The notes under the pieces: model-generated
The model's database searches: none
What the model was told of the DNA's origin: nothing
What the model saw: only the letters and a program-made list of their open reading frames with translations
Shown here: positions 36,112 through 44,880 of the stretch, in pieces
Layout: each line of letters starts with the position of its first letter
Numbering within the stretch: the first letter of the stretch is position 1
Origin: Pontibacter korlensis
Lineage (GTDB): Bacteria; Bacteroidota; Bacteroidia; Cytophagales; Hymenobacteraceae
Length of the DNA stretch: 64,000 nucleotides
Assembly: GCF_000973725.1 (NCBI RefSeq)
Contig: NZ_CP009621.1
Coordinates: 1,493,501 to 1,557,500, forward strand
Direction of reading: 5' to 3'
Position numbers and translations under genes: made by a program

Positions 36112-38376
36112 ATGAGAAGTAAAAGAGACAAAAAAGGCGGCAGAGATTCTGAGAGCCGCAACGACAAAGGCCAGTCCCGCAGAAGAGGAGGCGAATCATC
36201 AAACCGCAAAGAGTCCGCAAGAGAGGCTTATGCCAGAAGAGAACCCTCTAACCGAAAAGGGGCTCCAAAATCGGCTAAAGCTATAGTACTGGAAGTGTTC
36301 TCCAACAGTCCCGACACTGTTTTTACAATGCGACAGGTTACGCGCCGCCTAGGTGTGACAGACAAGCATGGCCGTGAGCAGGTGCAGAAGCTGGTAAAGA
36401 CACTGGTGCAGGAAAACAAACTGCTGGCCGTGGACGACGACAAGTACATGATGAACCTGAAGGTCGAAATCGTGACAGGTCGTGTGGACTTGGCTAACAG
36501 CAAATATGCCTACATCGTGTCGGAAGACCGGGAGGAAGACATCCGTGTGTTTACAGAGCACCTACAGTATGCCTTAGATGGCGACTTGGTTAAAGTAGAA
36601 GTGCTGCCATCGGTAAGAGGTGGCCGCCAGGAGGGAGTGGTAGTAGAGGTACTGCAGCGCTCTCGTACAGAGCTGGTAGGTATCATGGAGCTATCCAAGA
36701 ACTTTGGCTTTGTTGTGCCAGACTTCAAAAGGGTATACTTTGACATATTTGTAGGCGAGCGGCATCTGAATGAGGCGGAAAGCGGAGATAAAGTGCTGGT
36801 ACGCGTTATTGAGTGGCCAGACAAGCCAGGAAAGAACCCAACGGGTGAAGTGATTCGTGTTTTTGGTCCGGCCGGTGAGCATGAGGCTGAAATACACTCT
36901 ATCATGGCTGAGTTTGGCCTGCCATTCGAGTTTCCGGAGGCAGTAGAGGAAGAGGCTGAGACAATCTCTGATAAAATACCAACCGGTGAAATTGCCAAGC
37001 GCCGCGATTTCCGCGATGTTGCCACTTTCACCATAGACCCTGCCGATGCCAAAGACTTCGACGATGCACTATCTATACAAAAGCTGGAGAACGGAAACTG
37101 GGAGATAGGCGTGCACATTGCCGATGTAACGCATTACGTGCACCCAAGAAGCGTGCTGGAGAAAGAAGCCTACCACAGGGCAACATCAGTATACTTGGTA
37201 GATAGAACCATCCCAATGCTGCCGGAGCGCCTTTCCAATGGCCTTTGCTCCCTCAGGCCAAATGAAGAGAAGCTAACATTCTCTGTTGTGTTTGAGCTGG
37301 ACGAAAACGGCAAACTTTACGACACCTGGTACGGCCGCACCATTATTTACTCCGACCGCCGCTTTAGTTACGAGGAGGCACAGGAACGTATCGAAACCGG
37401 CGAGGGCGACTTTGCCGAGGAAATCAATATCCTGAACAGTATTGCCAAAAAACTGCAGGCGAAGCGCTTTAAAAATGGAGCTATCTCTTTCGAAACTGTA
37501 GAGGTGAAGTTTAAGCTAGACGAGAACGGCAAGCCACTATCGGTGTATGTAAAAGAACGCAAGGATGCACATAAGCTGATTGAGGAGTTCATGCTATTGG
37601 CTAATAAGTGTGTAGCTGAGTATGTGTATGGCCTGGGCAAAGGCAAGAAGCGCCCTACCATGGTCTACCGTACCCACGGCCAACCTGACCCGGACAAGCT
37701 GAGTACCTTCTCGCTGTTTGCCCGCAAGTTTGGTTATAAAGTAGACGTAGACGCCGATATTTCAGAAGAGCTGAACCACCTGACAGCCGAGATTGAAGGT
37801 AAGCCGGAGCAAAGCGTGCTGCAGAACCTCGCAATCCGTACCATGGCCAAGGCCAAGTATAGCACCGAACCAGAGGGCCATTTTGGTTTGGCTTTTGACC
37901 ACTACTCACACTTCACCTCGCCTATTCGCCGTTACCCGGATATGATGGCACACCGCCTGCTGCAACATTACCTGGATGGCGGCAATTCTGAGGACAAAGA
38001 TGAGTATGAGGAGCGCTGCAAGCATTCTTCGGAGATGGAGAAACGCGCTGCCGACGCAGAACGAGCCTCTATCAAGTATAAGCAGGTAGAATTTATGAAA
38101 GATACCATCGGGAATCAGTATAAAGGTATTGTTTCCGGTGTCACAGAATGGGGTATCTTTGTGGAGATCGAAGAGAACAAGTGCGAAGGCATGGTACGCC
38201 TGGCTGACCTCAACGACGATTATTACGAACTGGATGCTGATAACTACCGCATCATCGGTCGCCAAACCAAGCGTATTATTTCGTTCGGAGATGAGGTACT
38301 GGTAGAGGTGAAAAGTGCCAACCTTGCCGATCGCACCATCGATCTGGACCTAATCGAGACACTAAAACAACATTAA
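36112..38376 (+). CDS. rnr: Ribonuclease R
   Basis: A 754-residue 3'-5' exoribonuclease (RNase II/R family) that degrades structured RNA. A basic, Arg/Ser-rich N-terminal tail (about 1-50) precedes a winged-helix segment (AKAIVLEVFSNSPDTVFTM), cold-shock-like domains (about 110-260), the RNB catalytic domain with IDPADAKDFDDALS (about 309-322, the metal-binding Asp cluster), and a C-terminal S1 domain (IVSGVTEWGIFVEIE, about 665). The basic tail could help unwind or bind RNA. The polyprenyl synthetase gene follows seven bases after its stop, suggesting an operon. Confidence 0.94.
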   Translation: MRSKRDKKGGRDSESRNDKGQSRRRGGESSNRKESAREAYARREPSNRKGAPKSAKAIVLEVFSNSPDTVFTMRQVTRRLGVTDKHGREQVQKLVKTLVQENKLLAVDDDKYMMNLKVEIVTGRVDLANSKYAYIVSEDREEDIRVFTEHLQYALDGDLVKVEVLPSVRGGRQEGVVVEVLQRSRTELVGIMELSKNFGFVVPDFKRVYFDIFVGERHLNEAESGDKVLVRVIEWPDKPGKNPTGEVIRVFGPAGEHEAEIHSIMAEFGLPFEFPEAVEEEAETISDKIPTGEIAKRRDFRDVATFTIDPADAKDFDDALSIQKLENGNWEIGVHIADVTHYVHPRSVLEKEAYHRATSVYLVDRTIPMLPERLSNGLCSLRPNEEKLTFSVVFELDENGKLYDTWYGRTIIYSDRRFSYEEAQERIETGEGDFAEEINILNSIAKKLQAKRFKNGAISFETVEVKFKLDENGKPLSVYVKERKDAHKLIEEFMLLANKCVAEYVYGLGKGKKRPTMVYRTHGQPDPDKLSTFSLFARKFGYKVDVDADISEELNHLTAEIEGKPEQSVLQNLAIRTMAKAKYSTEPEGHFGLAFDHYSHFTSPIRRYPDMMAHRLLQHYLDGGNSEDKDEYEERCKHSSEMEKRAADAERASIKYKQVEFMKDTIGNQYKGIVSGVTEWGIFVEIEENKCEGMVRLADLNDDYYELDADNYRIIGRQTKRIISFGDEVLVEVKSANLADRTIDLDLIETLKQH

Positions 38377-38383
38377 GTATCCT

Positions 38384-39358
38384 GTGGATATCACCACCCT
38401 TTCCGAAAAGTTAAACCATACTTTGTCCGCGCTCCGCTACGGTGAAAAGCCAAAGGAGCTTTACGAACCAATTAGGTATATAATGGCGTTGGGCGGCAAA
38501 AGAATTCGCCCATTGCTGGTGCTGCTGAGCGCAAAAATGTTTGATGAGGATGTGGAGAAAGCTCTTTTGCCCGCTGCGGCAGTGGAGGTTTTCCACAACT
38601 TCACGCTCATGCACGACGACATTATGGACAAGGCCCCACTGCGACGTGGGCAGCAAACTGTGCACGAAAAGTGGGATGCCAACACGGCTATACTTAGCGG
38701 CGATGTGATGCTGGTGCGGGCTTATGAGCTTTTATTAGGGGTGGAGCAAGATAAGCTGGCGCTGGTACTAAGGTTATTCAGCCGCACGGCAGCCGAAGTA
38801 TGCGAAGGACAACAGCTGGACATGAACTTTGAGCGACGTGAGCAGGTAAGTATCCACGAGTACATCCACATGATCACGCTGAAAACAGCCGTGCTGCTGG
38901 GCTTTAGTCTGGAGCTGGGTGCCATACTTCAGGGAGCGCCAAAATCCGACGCAGAGCACCTGAAGGCCTTTGGCGACAACGTAGGTATAGCTTTCCAGCT
39001 ACGCGATGATTTGCTGGATGTGTATGGCGACAAAGACAAGTTTGGCAAGCAGGTAGGTGGCGACATCCTGTCGGATAAGAAAACCTTCCTGATGCTGACA
39101 GCGCTGGAGCAGGCAAACGAGCAGCAGCGGCAAACCATCATTAGCTGGCGCGATAAAACCGATGAAAGTATAGCCGAGGACAAGGTAAAGGCCGTGACAG
39201 AGGTATACGACCAGCTTAACATCCGCCACCAAACAGAGCAGCAAATCGACCTGTACTTCCAGAAAGCTATACATCACTTAGATGCCATCCAGCTGCCAAA
39301 GGAGCGTAAGAGCACTATCCGTGGCCTTGCCCTGCAGCTTATGGAGCGTGATAGTTAA
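38384..39358 (+). CDS. Polyprenyl (isoprenyl) diphosphate synthase
   Basis: A 324-residue trans-prenyltransferase that extends allylic diphosphates with isopentenyl diphosphate, probably for quinone side chains. The first Asp-rich motif is HDDIMD (Asp78, Asp79, Asp82) followed by APLRRGQQTVH, and the second is LRDDLLDVYGD (about 207-217); GGKRIRPLLVLLSAKMF near residues 38-53 is the conserved IPP-binding area. Chain length cannot be read reliably. The start is GTG at 38384. It is probably co-transcribed with rnr and ends at a strong terminator. Confidence 0.9.
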   Translation: MDITTLSEKLNHTLSALRYGEKPKELYEPIRYIMALGGKRIRPLLVLLSAKMFDEDVEKALLPAAAVEVFHNFTLMHDDIMDKAPLRRGQQTVHEKWDANTAILSGDVMLVRAYELLLGVEQDKLALVLRLFSRTAAEVCEGQQLDMNFERREQVSIHEYIHMITLKTAVLLGFSLELGAILQGAPKSDAEHLKAFGDNVGIAFQLRDDLLDVYGDKDKFGKQVGGDILSDKKTFLMLTALEQANEQQRQTIISWRDKTDESIAEDKVKAVTEVYDQLNIRHQTEQQIDLYFQKAIHHLDAIQLPKERKSTIRGLALQLMERDS

Positions 39359-39376
39359 CAATTAAAAAAAACTTTG

Positions 39377-39420
39377 TTAAGGAAGGCTGTGTTTTGCGGC
39401 CAAACCACAGCCTTCCTTAA
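39377..39420. terminator. Bidirectional terminator between convergent genes
   Basis: TTAAGGAAGGCTGTG and CACAGCCTTCCTTAA form a 15-bp perfect stem; the right foot contains the stop codon of the reverse HAD gene, and T-rich flanks occur in the reverse direction. Confidence 0.8.
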
Positions 39421-40088
39421 AATAAGAGAGTGCCGGTGCGCAGCTCTTCAATGTCTTCCAGGCGCAGCTGGCTGAAGTCTTCCGTAACTAGGTCGGCCAG
39501 GGAAAGGTCCTGGTTCCCAGAGTTAGCCGATTTGTAGCCGATACACTTCATGCCAGCGGCTTTGGCGCCCTTAACGCCGTTGCTGCTGTCTTCTATCACG
39601 ATAAAGTTAGCCGCTGGTATTTGGTAACGTTGTGCCACCTCCAGAAATATATCCGGAGCTGGTTTCCCATCGCGCACGTCCTCACTGCTTACAACAAAAT
39701 CAAAGTAATGCCTGAACTCCAGTTTCTCCAGGATCAGGTCAATGATGTTGTGGGGAGAGGAGGAAGCCACAGAGAGTTTGTAACCGTTTTCCTTTAAAGT
39801 GGCCAGCAGCTCGTCCACTGCCGGGATGCACTGGATTTGGCGGGCCTGTAGTTCCCTATGTTTTACCTCCTTTTCAAGCCGGAAAAGCTCTTCTACCGTA
39901 TGTGGGAGGTCAAACTCCCGTATCAAGGTTTCCCATACTCGTTTGGGGGCCATGCCCACAAAGCTGTGGTGCAGGGTGGTAGGCACCTGTATGTTTAACT
40001 GGCTGAACAGAAGCTTCTCCAGCTCTATGTGGATAGGCTCACTGTCCACTAGCACGCCGTCCATATCGAAGATCACGAATTTTTCCAT
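39417..40088 (-). CDS. HAD-IA family phosphatase (beta-phosphoglucomutase-like)
   Basis: A 223-residue HAD hydrolase. Motif I is FVIFDMDGVLVDSEP with the Asp8/Asp10 pair, motif II LSVASSSPH, motif III Lys in DGKPAPDIF, and motif IV VIEDSSNGVKGAKAAGM. The alpha-helical cap (about 16-85) marks the subfamily containing beta-phosphoglucomutases and 2-deoxyglucose-6-phosphatases. It could be a sugar-phosphate phosphatase or mutase. Its stop codon lies within the terminator stem shared with the prenyl synthase gene. Confidence 0.85.
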   Translation of the reverse strand: MEKFVIFDMDGVLVDSEPIHIELEKLLFSQLNIQVPTTLHHSFVGMAPKRVWETLIREFDLPHTVEELFRLEKEVKHRELQARQIQCIPAVDELLATLKENGYKLSVASSSPHNIIDLILEKLEFRHYFDFVVSSEDVRDGKPAPDIFLEVAQRYQIPAANFIVIEDSSNGVKGAKAAGMKCIGYKSANSGNQDLSLADLVTEDFSQLRLEDIEELRTGTLLF

Positions 40089-40248
40089 GGGGTGTTGCTG
40101 TCGATCAAATAAATATGTGTTGGAGGGAAGATATGCAAAATCTGTAGGAATACCTTTTTAAAACTTGCAAGGGCCGCGTAGCGGAGGCGGTAAAGTATAA
40201 ACGAGCATAAACCGTGAACATTTAGTGAGGGCATACGACTTTGTCTTT

Positions 40249-40256
40249 TATCTTTG
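40249..40256 (+). promoter_or_regulatory. -7 element for the rhomboid gene
   Basis: TATCTTTG fits TAnnTTTG, 36 bases before the ATG at 40293. Confidence 0.5.
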
Positions 40257-40292
40257 TTCATAATCATTTCGTTACTCTTTCAAAAACAGAGC

Positions 40293-40916
40293 ATGAGCGT
40301 TACCGTTATATTAATCATTATTACAGTTGGCATTTCGCTGTACGCCTGGCAAAACCAGGACCTGATGCATAAGTGGATCTTTCAGCCATACGCCGTACAG
40401 CGCGACAACTCCTGGTATCGCTTTCTTACATCTGGTTTCCTGCACGCTGACTTCACACACCTGTTGTTTAACATGTTCACGCTGTTCTTCTTTGGCGATG
40501 TGGTGGAGTATGTGTTTACATCTGCTTACGGACCTATTACTGGCATACTTTTATACCTGCTCGTGTACTTAGGTGGCATTATCGTATCAGATATCCCTAC
40601 TTATTTCAAGCACCGCAATGATCCTCCGTACCGGGCATTGGGTGCCTCAGGTGGGGTAGCAAGCATTGTTTTTGCCAGCATACTTTTCTTTCCTACACTG
40701 GATATCTGTCTCTTTGCCTTTCTGTGTTTACCGGGCTTCATCTTCGGTATCCTGTACATGATGTACTCGTATTTCTCGGGCAAGCGTATGGGAGATAACA
40801 TAAACCACGATGCCCACTTGTATGGTGCCTTGTATGGCTTTTTGCTGAGCTTGTTGTTAGTGCCTAGCGCACTGCCTAACTTCTTCAACCAGATAGCTAA
40901 CTGGCGTATGTTCTGA
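40293..40916 (+). CDS. Rhomboid family intramembrane serine protease
   Basis: A 207-residue protein with six membrane helices. The catalytic serine is Ser119 in GASGG and the catalytic His is His175 in NHDAHLYGALYG; the N-terminal SGFLHADFTHLLFNM segment (48-62) is also typical. Rhomboids cleave membrane proteins within the bilayer; the substrate is unknown. The start at 40293 (MSVTVILI) is preferred over an in-frame ATG at 40254, because the -7 element TATCTTTG overlaps that upstream codon. Confidence 0.88.
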   Translation: MSVTVILIIITVGISLYAWQNQDLMHKWIFQPYAVQRDNSWYRFLTSGFLHADFTHLLFNMFTLFFFGDVVEYVFTSAYGPITGILLYLLVYLGGIIVSDIPTYFKHRNDPPYRALGASGGVASIVFASILFFPTLDICLFAFLCLPGFIFGILYMMYSYFSGKRMGDNINHDAHLYGALYGFLLSLLLVPSALPNFFNQIANWRMF

Positions 40917-41013
40917 TTCGCAGGATTGTACTCTTATCATTAGGTAAACACGCTAAGTCCTCAGCTTTTATAGGGTGAACTACGTATAAAGTAGCAGTAA
41001 ACACTCTATATAC

Positions 41014-41475
41014 ATGAGGCTGCTGCATAAGTACACCCACACAAAGTTGCTCCTGATTGCACTGTTTCTGCTGTGTTGGCAGGCAGGGCAAGCGCAGGAG
41101 AATGCCTCTATGATGGAGTATGTTATAAAGGAGCGTCCTGTGCTGGCGGGATTACTTACAAAAGCTGGTTTTGCTCCTATTCTATCTGTAGATACGCCTG
41201 TAACGCTGTTAGCTCCGCCAGAGGCTGCTTTGCAAAGTATAGCAACCGAGTCCCCCGAGCGTCTGAAGGCTATTCTCTCTAATCACATTCTTAAGGGAGC
41301 GCATCAGGAGAAGGATCTGAAAGACGGAGAAACCATAACCTCCATTTGTGGTACTAGCCTTACTATTTACAGAAAGAGTGGAAAGACTTTGGTGAATGGC
41401 ATTGCCATACAGCGAGCCAACCTACAGGTTAAGAACGGAGTTGTGCATGAGCTTGCCAGCTTGTTGGAAGGGTAA
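41014..41475 (+). CDS. Secreted fasciclin-domain protein
   Basis: A 153-residue protein with a signal peptide (LLLIALFLLCWQAGQAQ) and a single fasciclin (FAS1) domain: AGLLTKAGFAPIL, VTLLAPPEAALQSI, LKAILSNHILKG (the H-box-like motif), and a final GVVHELASLL. Fasciclin domains mediate adhesion to surfaces or cells; it is probably periplasmic or exported. It is shorter than the average family member but complete. It is not evidently in an operon. Confidence 0.82.
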   Translation: MRLLHKYTHTKLLLIALFLLCWQAGQAQENASMMEYVIKERPVLAGLLTKAGFAPILSVDTPVTLLAPPEAALQSIATESPERLKAILSNHILKGAHQEKDLKDGETITSICGTSLTIYRKSGKTLVNGIAIQRANLQVKNGVVHELASLLEG

Positions 41476-41633
41476 CATTTAGATTAAGTAGGTGCTTGCC
41501 TTATCTAGAAAAATACAATTGCCGATAGGCGTACTGTAAGGAAACAAAAGCTTTATATAGACATATTTCAGTTTTTACTTTTAAAAGTATAAGTAAAAAG
41601 GTGCTGTTCCTTCGTAAGTAAGGAGTAGCACCT

Positions 41634-42059
41634 ATGTACAGCACTGAAAAAGATACTACTCAAGAACAAACTGGAACACTGGTTGCCCAAAACCAGTGCT
41701 ATAAGATACTGTACGCGCCTCACCAAAACAGACTGTATCTAAGCATTCATGGGTTTTGGAAAAATAAAAACGCTGTACCCGAATACCTCCCTGACCTGAA
41801 AAGGGCGCTGCTGTTGGTAAAGCCTGATTTTACACTGCTCCTGGATACCCGCACCATGATAACGCATCCTCAAGCAGTTATGAGCCTACATGTAGAAGCA
41901 CAAACGCTACTCAGGGAAGCTGGCATGAAAAAAGCGGCCTGTGTAGATCCTGCCGACAGGATTGCTACCCTACAGTTAGAAGACACCTTCAGCCAGAGCC
42001 GTTTTTCCTCAAGGCACTTTACATCCTATGCCGAAGCGGAGGCTTGGTTAAACGAATAA
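41634..42059 (+). CDS. Hypothetical protein (STAS-like fold possible)
   Basis: A 141-residue soluble protein I do not recognise by name. The pattern of a strand (YKILYAPHQNRLYLSIHGFW), a helix, and a strand (DFTLLLDTRTMITHP) followed by another helix-strand pair (GMKKAACVDPADRIATLQL) resembles SpoIIAA/STAS-like domains, but the phosphorylatable Ser/Thr of anti-sigma antagonists is not clear. It has no membrane segment. The spacer before it is about 160 bases with AT-rich sequence. Confidence 0.6.
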   Translation: MYSTEKDTTQEQTGTLVAQNQCYKILYAPHQNRLYLSIHGFWKNKNAVPEYLPDLKRALLLVKPDFTLLLDTRTMITHPQAVMSLHVEAQTLLREAGMKKAACVDPADRIATLQLEDTFSQSRFSSRHFTSYAEAEAWLNE

Positions 42060-42221
42060 CATTCTGTAAAAGCCACTTTATCAGGCGTGTAAACAGCTTG
42101 CATGCTGTAACCGTATGCCCTCGATTTGAGTTATAGTACCCAAAAAACTCTCTTGTCTGTGGCTATCCCATGTTTTTGATGGATACTGGCGCAGGTTAAT
42201 CTATCTGCAGCACCATTGTAT

Positions 42222-44000
42222 ATGACCGTTGAGATCGGAATTGTGCTAGGAATCATTCTGCTGGCGGTTATACTTTTTGTAACCGAGCGCCTCTCCATTG
42301 ATACGGTTGCTATCCTGACAATGGTGCTTTTTATGGCGACGGGTATCCTTACACCGGCTGAGGGCTTTGCCGGTTTTAGCAATCCAGCCACCATTACTGT
42401 TGCCTCCATGTTCATCATAAGCTCGGCAATCTTTAAGTCGGGCGCACTAAGCAATGTTGGCTTATGCCTCACGCGTATAGGCAGAAAGAGTTATTTGCTG
42501 TGCCTGCTTCTGCTAATGCTAATTGCCGGCTCCCTCTCTGCCTTCATCAACGATACAGCTGTTGTGGCGCTACTTATGCCTGTTGTTATACAGGTAAGTA
42601 AAGATATTCGCGTAAGCCCGTCTAAGCTGCTTATTCCGCTAAGCTTTGGCTCTTTAATGGGGGGCGTATGTACACTTATAGGCACTTCTACTAATATCTT
42701 GGTAAGCGGTATTGCAGAAGCTCAGGGGCTGGAGCCGCTTCAGATGTTTGAGTTCCTGCCGGCCGGGATATGGTTTTTAGTGGCAGGTATACTTTACATG
42801 TTCTTCATAGGGCGCTACCTTTTGCCCGACCGAAAGCTTGCAGAAAACCTTTCGGAGGAGTTTGGGCTTGGAAACTACATCACAGAAATCGTGTTATTGC
42901 CGGGGTCCCCATCGGTAGGGGTGCCGTTGCAGCAATCAAATCTAGTGCGGGACCTGGATATTGAAGTGATGCAGGTGACCCGCGATAAGGAGAGGCTGCA
43001 GGTGTTCCCCTCGCTTATACTTCGGGCCAACGATGTGTTAAAGGTGCTGATTGGTGTTGAGAAACTGAAAAAGTTAAAACAGGACCAGGGAGTAAAGTTA
43101 AAGTCGGAGCGAAAGTTTCGGGATGAGGACGTGGGTATGTATGATAGCATGCTTTATGAGGCCATTGTTACCCCAAACTCCTACATGGAGGGTAAATCTC
43201 TGAAAGAGCTGAACTTTCGGGCGTATAATTATGGCGCCTCTGTACTGGCAATTCGCCACCGCGATGAGATTGTGCATGAGAAGCTGGCCCACGTAAAGCT
43301 GTCGGCAGGAGATGTGCTGCTGATCACCGCCAACAGCGACCAAGCAGAGAAGCTGCGCCAAAACGACGATATCCTTATCATTTCTCAGACCGTCCGGAGT
43401 GAGTTCAAGTATGGTAAAATAGTGCCTGTAATGCTGATAAGCATAGGTGTGGTACTGGCAGCAGCTACTGGGTTGGTTCCTATTGTGCTCAGCGCTATGG
43501 TTGGAGTGGTAGCAATGGTCATATTTAAGTGCATCCGATTAGATGAAGCATATGATGCCATTGACTGGAAGGTGATTTTTATGCTGGGAGGGGTGCTATC
43601 GATGGGTGCTGCGCTGGAAAAGACAGGAGCAGCCAAGTTACTTGCCGATTATCTTATAATCGGGGTAGGGCAGTATGGGCCTCATGCGCTGCTGTCGGTG
43701 TTCTTCTTTACTACCTTCATGACGACCAACTTTATGTCTAACAACGCCACGGCGGCTTTGTTGGCACCCATTGCTATTGTTACAGCACAGGAGCTGGGCG
43801 TGAGCGAACGCCCGTTTCTGATGGCTGTAGCCTATGCGGCTTCTCTCAGTTTTATGACTCCTATGGGCTACCAAACCAATACCATGATCTACGGTCCTGG
43901 CAACTACCGCTTCTCAGATTACCTTAAAGTAGGTACGCCCCTAAACTTGCTCTTCTGGATTTTGGCATCTCTTATTATTCCGTTTTTCTTTCCGCTGTAG
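42222..44000 (+). CDS. SLC13-family (DASS) permease with RCK_C domains
   Basis: A 592-residue anion transporter-like protein. Membrane helices flank a central cytoplasmic region (about 205-385) holding two TrkA-C/RCK_C-like domains (one with SPSVGVPLQQSNL, the other with AIVTPNSYMEGKSLKELNF). Conserved motifs of the transport core include INDTAVVALLMPVV near residue 108 and SNNATAALLAPIAI in the second half (SNT-like loops). It may carry di- or tricarboxylates, sulfate or similar anions; the substrate cannot be decided. The ATG at 42222 is used. An imperfect parS-like sequence follows its stop. Confidence 0.85.
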   Translation: MTVEIGIVLGIILLAVILFVTERLSIDTVAILTMVLFMATGILTPAEGFAGFSNPATITVASMFIISSAIFKSGALSNVGLCLTRIGRKSYLLCLLLLMLIAGSLSAFINDTAVVALLMPVVIQVSKDIRVSPSKLLIPLSFGSLMGGVCTLIGTSTNILVSGIAEAQGLEPLQMFEFLPAGIWFLVAGILYMFFIGRYLLPDRKLAENLSEEFGLGNYITEIVLLPGSPSVGVPLQQSNLVRDLDIEVMQVTRDKERLQVFPSLILRANDVLKVLIGVEKLKKLKQDQGVKLKSERKFRDEDVGMYDSMLYEAIVTPNSYMEGKSLKELNFRAYNYGASVLAIRHRDEIVHEKLAHVKLSAGDVLLITANSDQAEKLRQNDDILIISQTVRSEFKYGKIVPVMLISIGVVLAAATGLVPIVLSAMVGVVAMVIFKCIRLDEAYDAIDWKVIFMLGGVLSMGAALEKTGAAKLLADYLIIGVGQYGPHALLSVFFFTTFMTTNFMSNNATAALLAPIAIVTAQELGVSERPFLMAVAYAASLSFMTPMGYQTNTMIYGPGNYRFSDYLKVGTPLNLLFWILASLIIPFFFPL

Positions 44001-44008
44001 CAGAAGAC

Positions 44009-44024
44009 GTTCCACGTGGATTGT
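44009..44024. other. Degenerate parS-like sequence
   Basis: CGTTCCACGTGGATTG shares the GTTCCACGTGGA core and matches 12 of 16 positions of a parS variant. It is intergenic, just after the SLC13 gene. Confidence 0.25.
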
Positions 44025-44081
44025 TGCTACATTGTAGGTAATTACAACTCCTGTTTCTCATGAGGATTTTCAAAGCAAAAG

Positions 44082-44862
44082 GTGCTGGTAAGTAAGGGTA
44101 CACCTATGGTTTTGGCTTTATGTTTCTGGTTATTGGCAGCAGCAGCTTTGCAAGCTCAAAGCACGGATAAGCAGGTGGCACACCAGCAATTGGTATGGTT
44201 GGGGTATCACAACACGCTTGAGCTAAGCAAAAGATGGTCGGTAAACTCAGAGGTAGAGGAAAGGAGGTTTCTGAATCCGGATAAACAGCATCAGTTTCTC
44301 GTGAGGAGCCAGCTGCGCTATAGTTTGGGGAGTAACTGGGATGTCTCCGCTGGCTTTGCATACTTCCTCCAGAATACGCAAGATCCAAGGTCATCAGAAA
44401 CATTAGTGGTGCCAGAGCTACGGCCACATGTACAGCTGGACTACAGGCAAGGTATAAACAAGCTTACGGTGACGCACCGCTATAGGGCTGAACGACGGTT
44501 TTTCAGGAACACAGCAAACGGAGTGTTGGCCGGATGGTTACAATGCTAACTTCAGGTTCAGATACAGAATAGGACTGGAGTATCCTTTGCTTCAGGTAAG
44601 GCAGCAGCCGCTAAAAATCAGAGCTAGTGACGAGATTATATTCAACGCTGGCAAAAGGATAACGAACAATCGGTTTGACCAGAATAGGATTTACGTGGGG
44701 CTAAACTACCCGGTGCATAAGAGTATAATACTGGAGGCAGGCTACCTGAAGTGGTTTCAGCAGCGCGCCTCCGGAAACCAATTCTACAGCAGAGACATCG
44801 TACGTGTAGTCATAACCCATAAAATCAACTTGAAGAGGAAAGAGGCAGATCCGGCAGAATAA
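44082..44862 (+). pseudogene. DUF2490 family outer-membrane-like protein, frameshifted
   Basis: Two frames together make one DUF2490 protein of about 259 residues. The first (GTG 44082 to TAA 44547-44549) has a signal peptide ending AAALQAQ and the beta-strand pattern VWLGYHNTLELSKRWSVNSEVEERRF; it goes out of frame after GCC 44529-44531. An extra base there (44532) restores the frame at GAT 44533, giving DGYNANFRFRYRIGLEYPL and then a C-terminal part ending KEADPAE, stop at 44862. The fit across the junction is seamless, so a single-base change is the simplest explanation. Intact members are of unknown function and probably form outer-membrane barrels. Confidence 0.75.
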
Positions 44863-44880
44863 AGCAGTTGTTTCGAAGAT

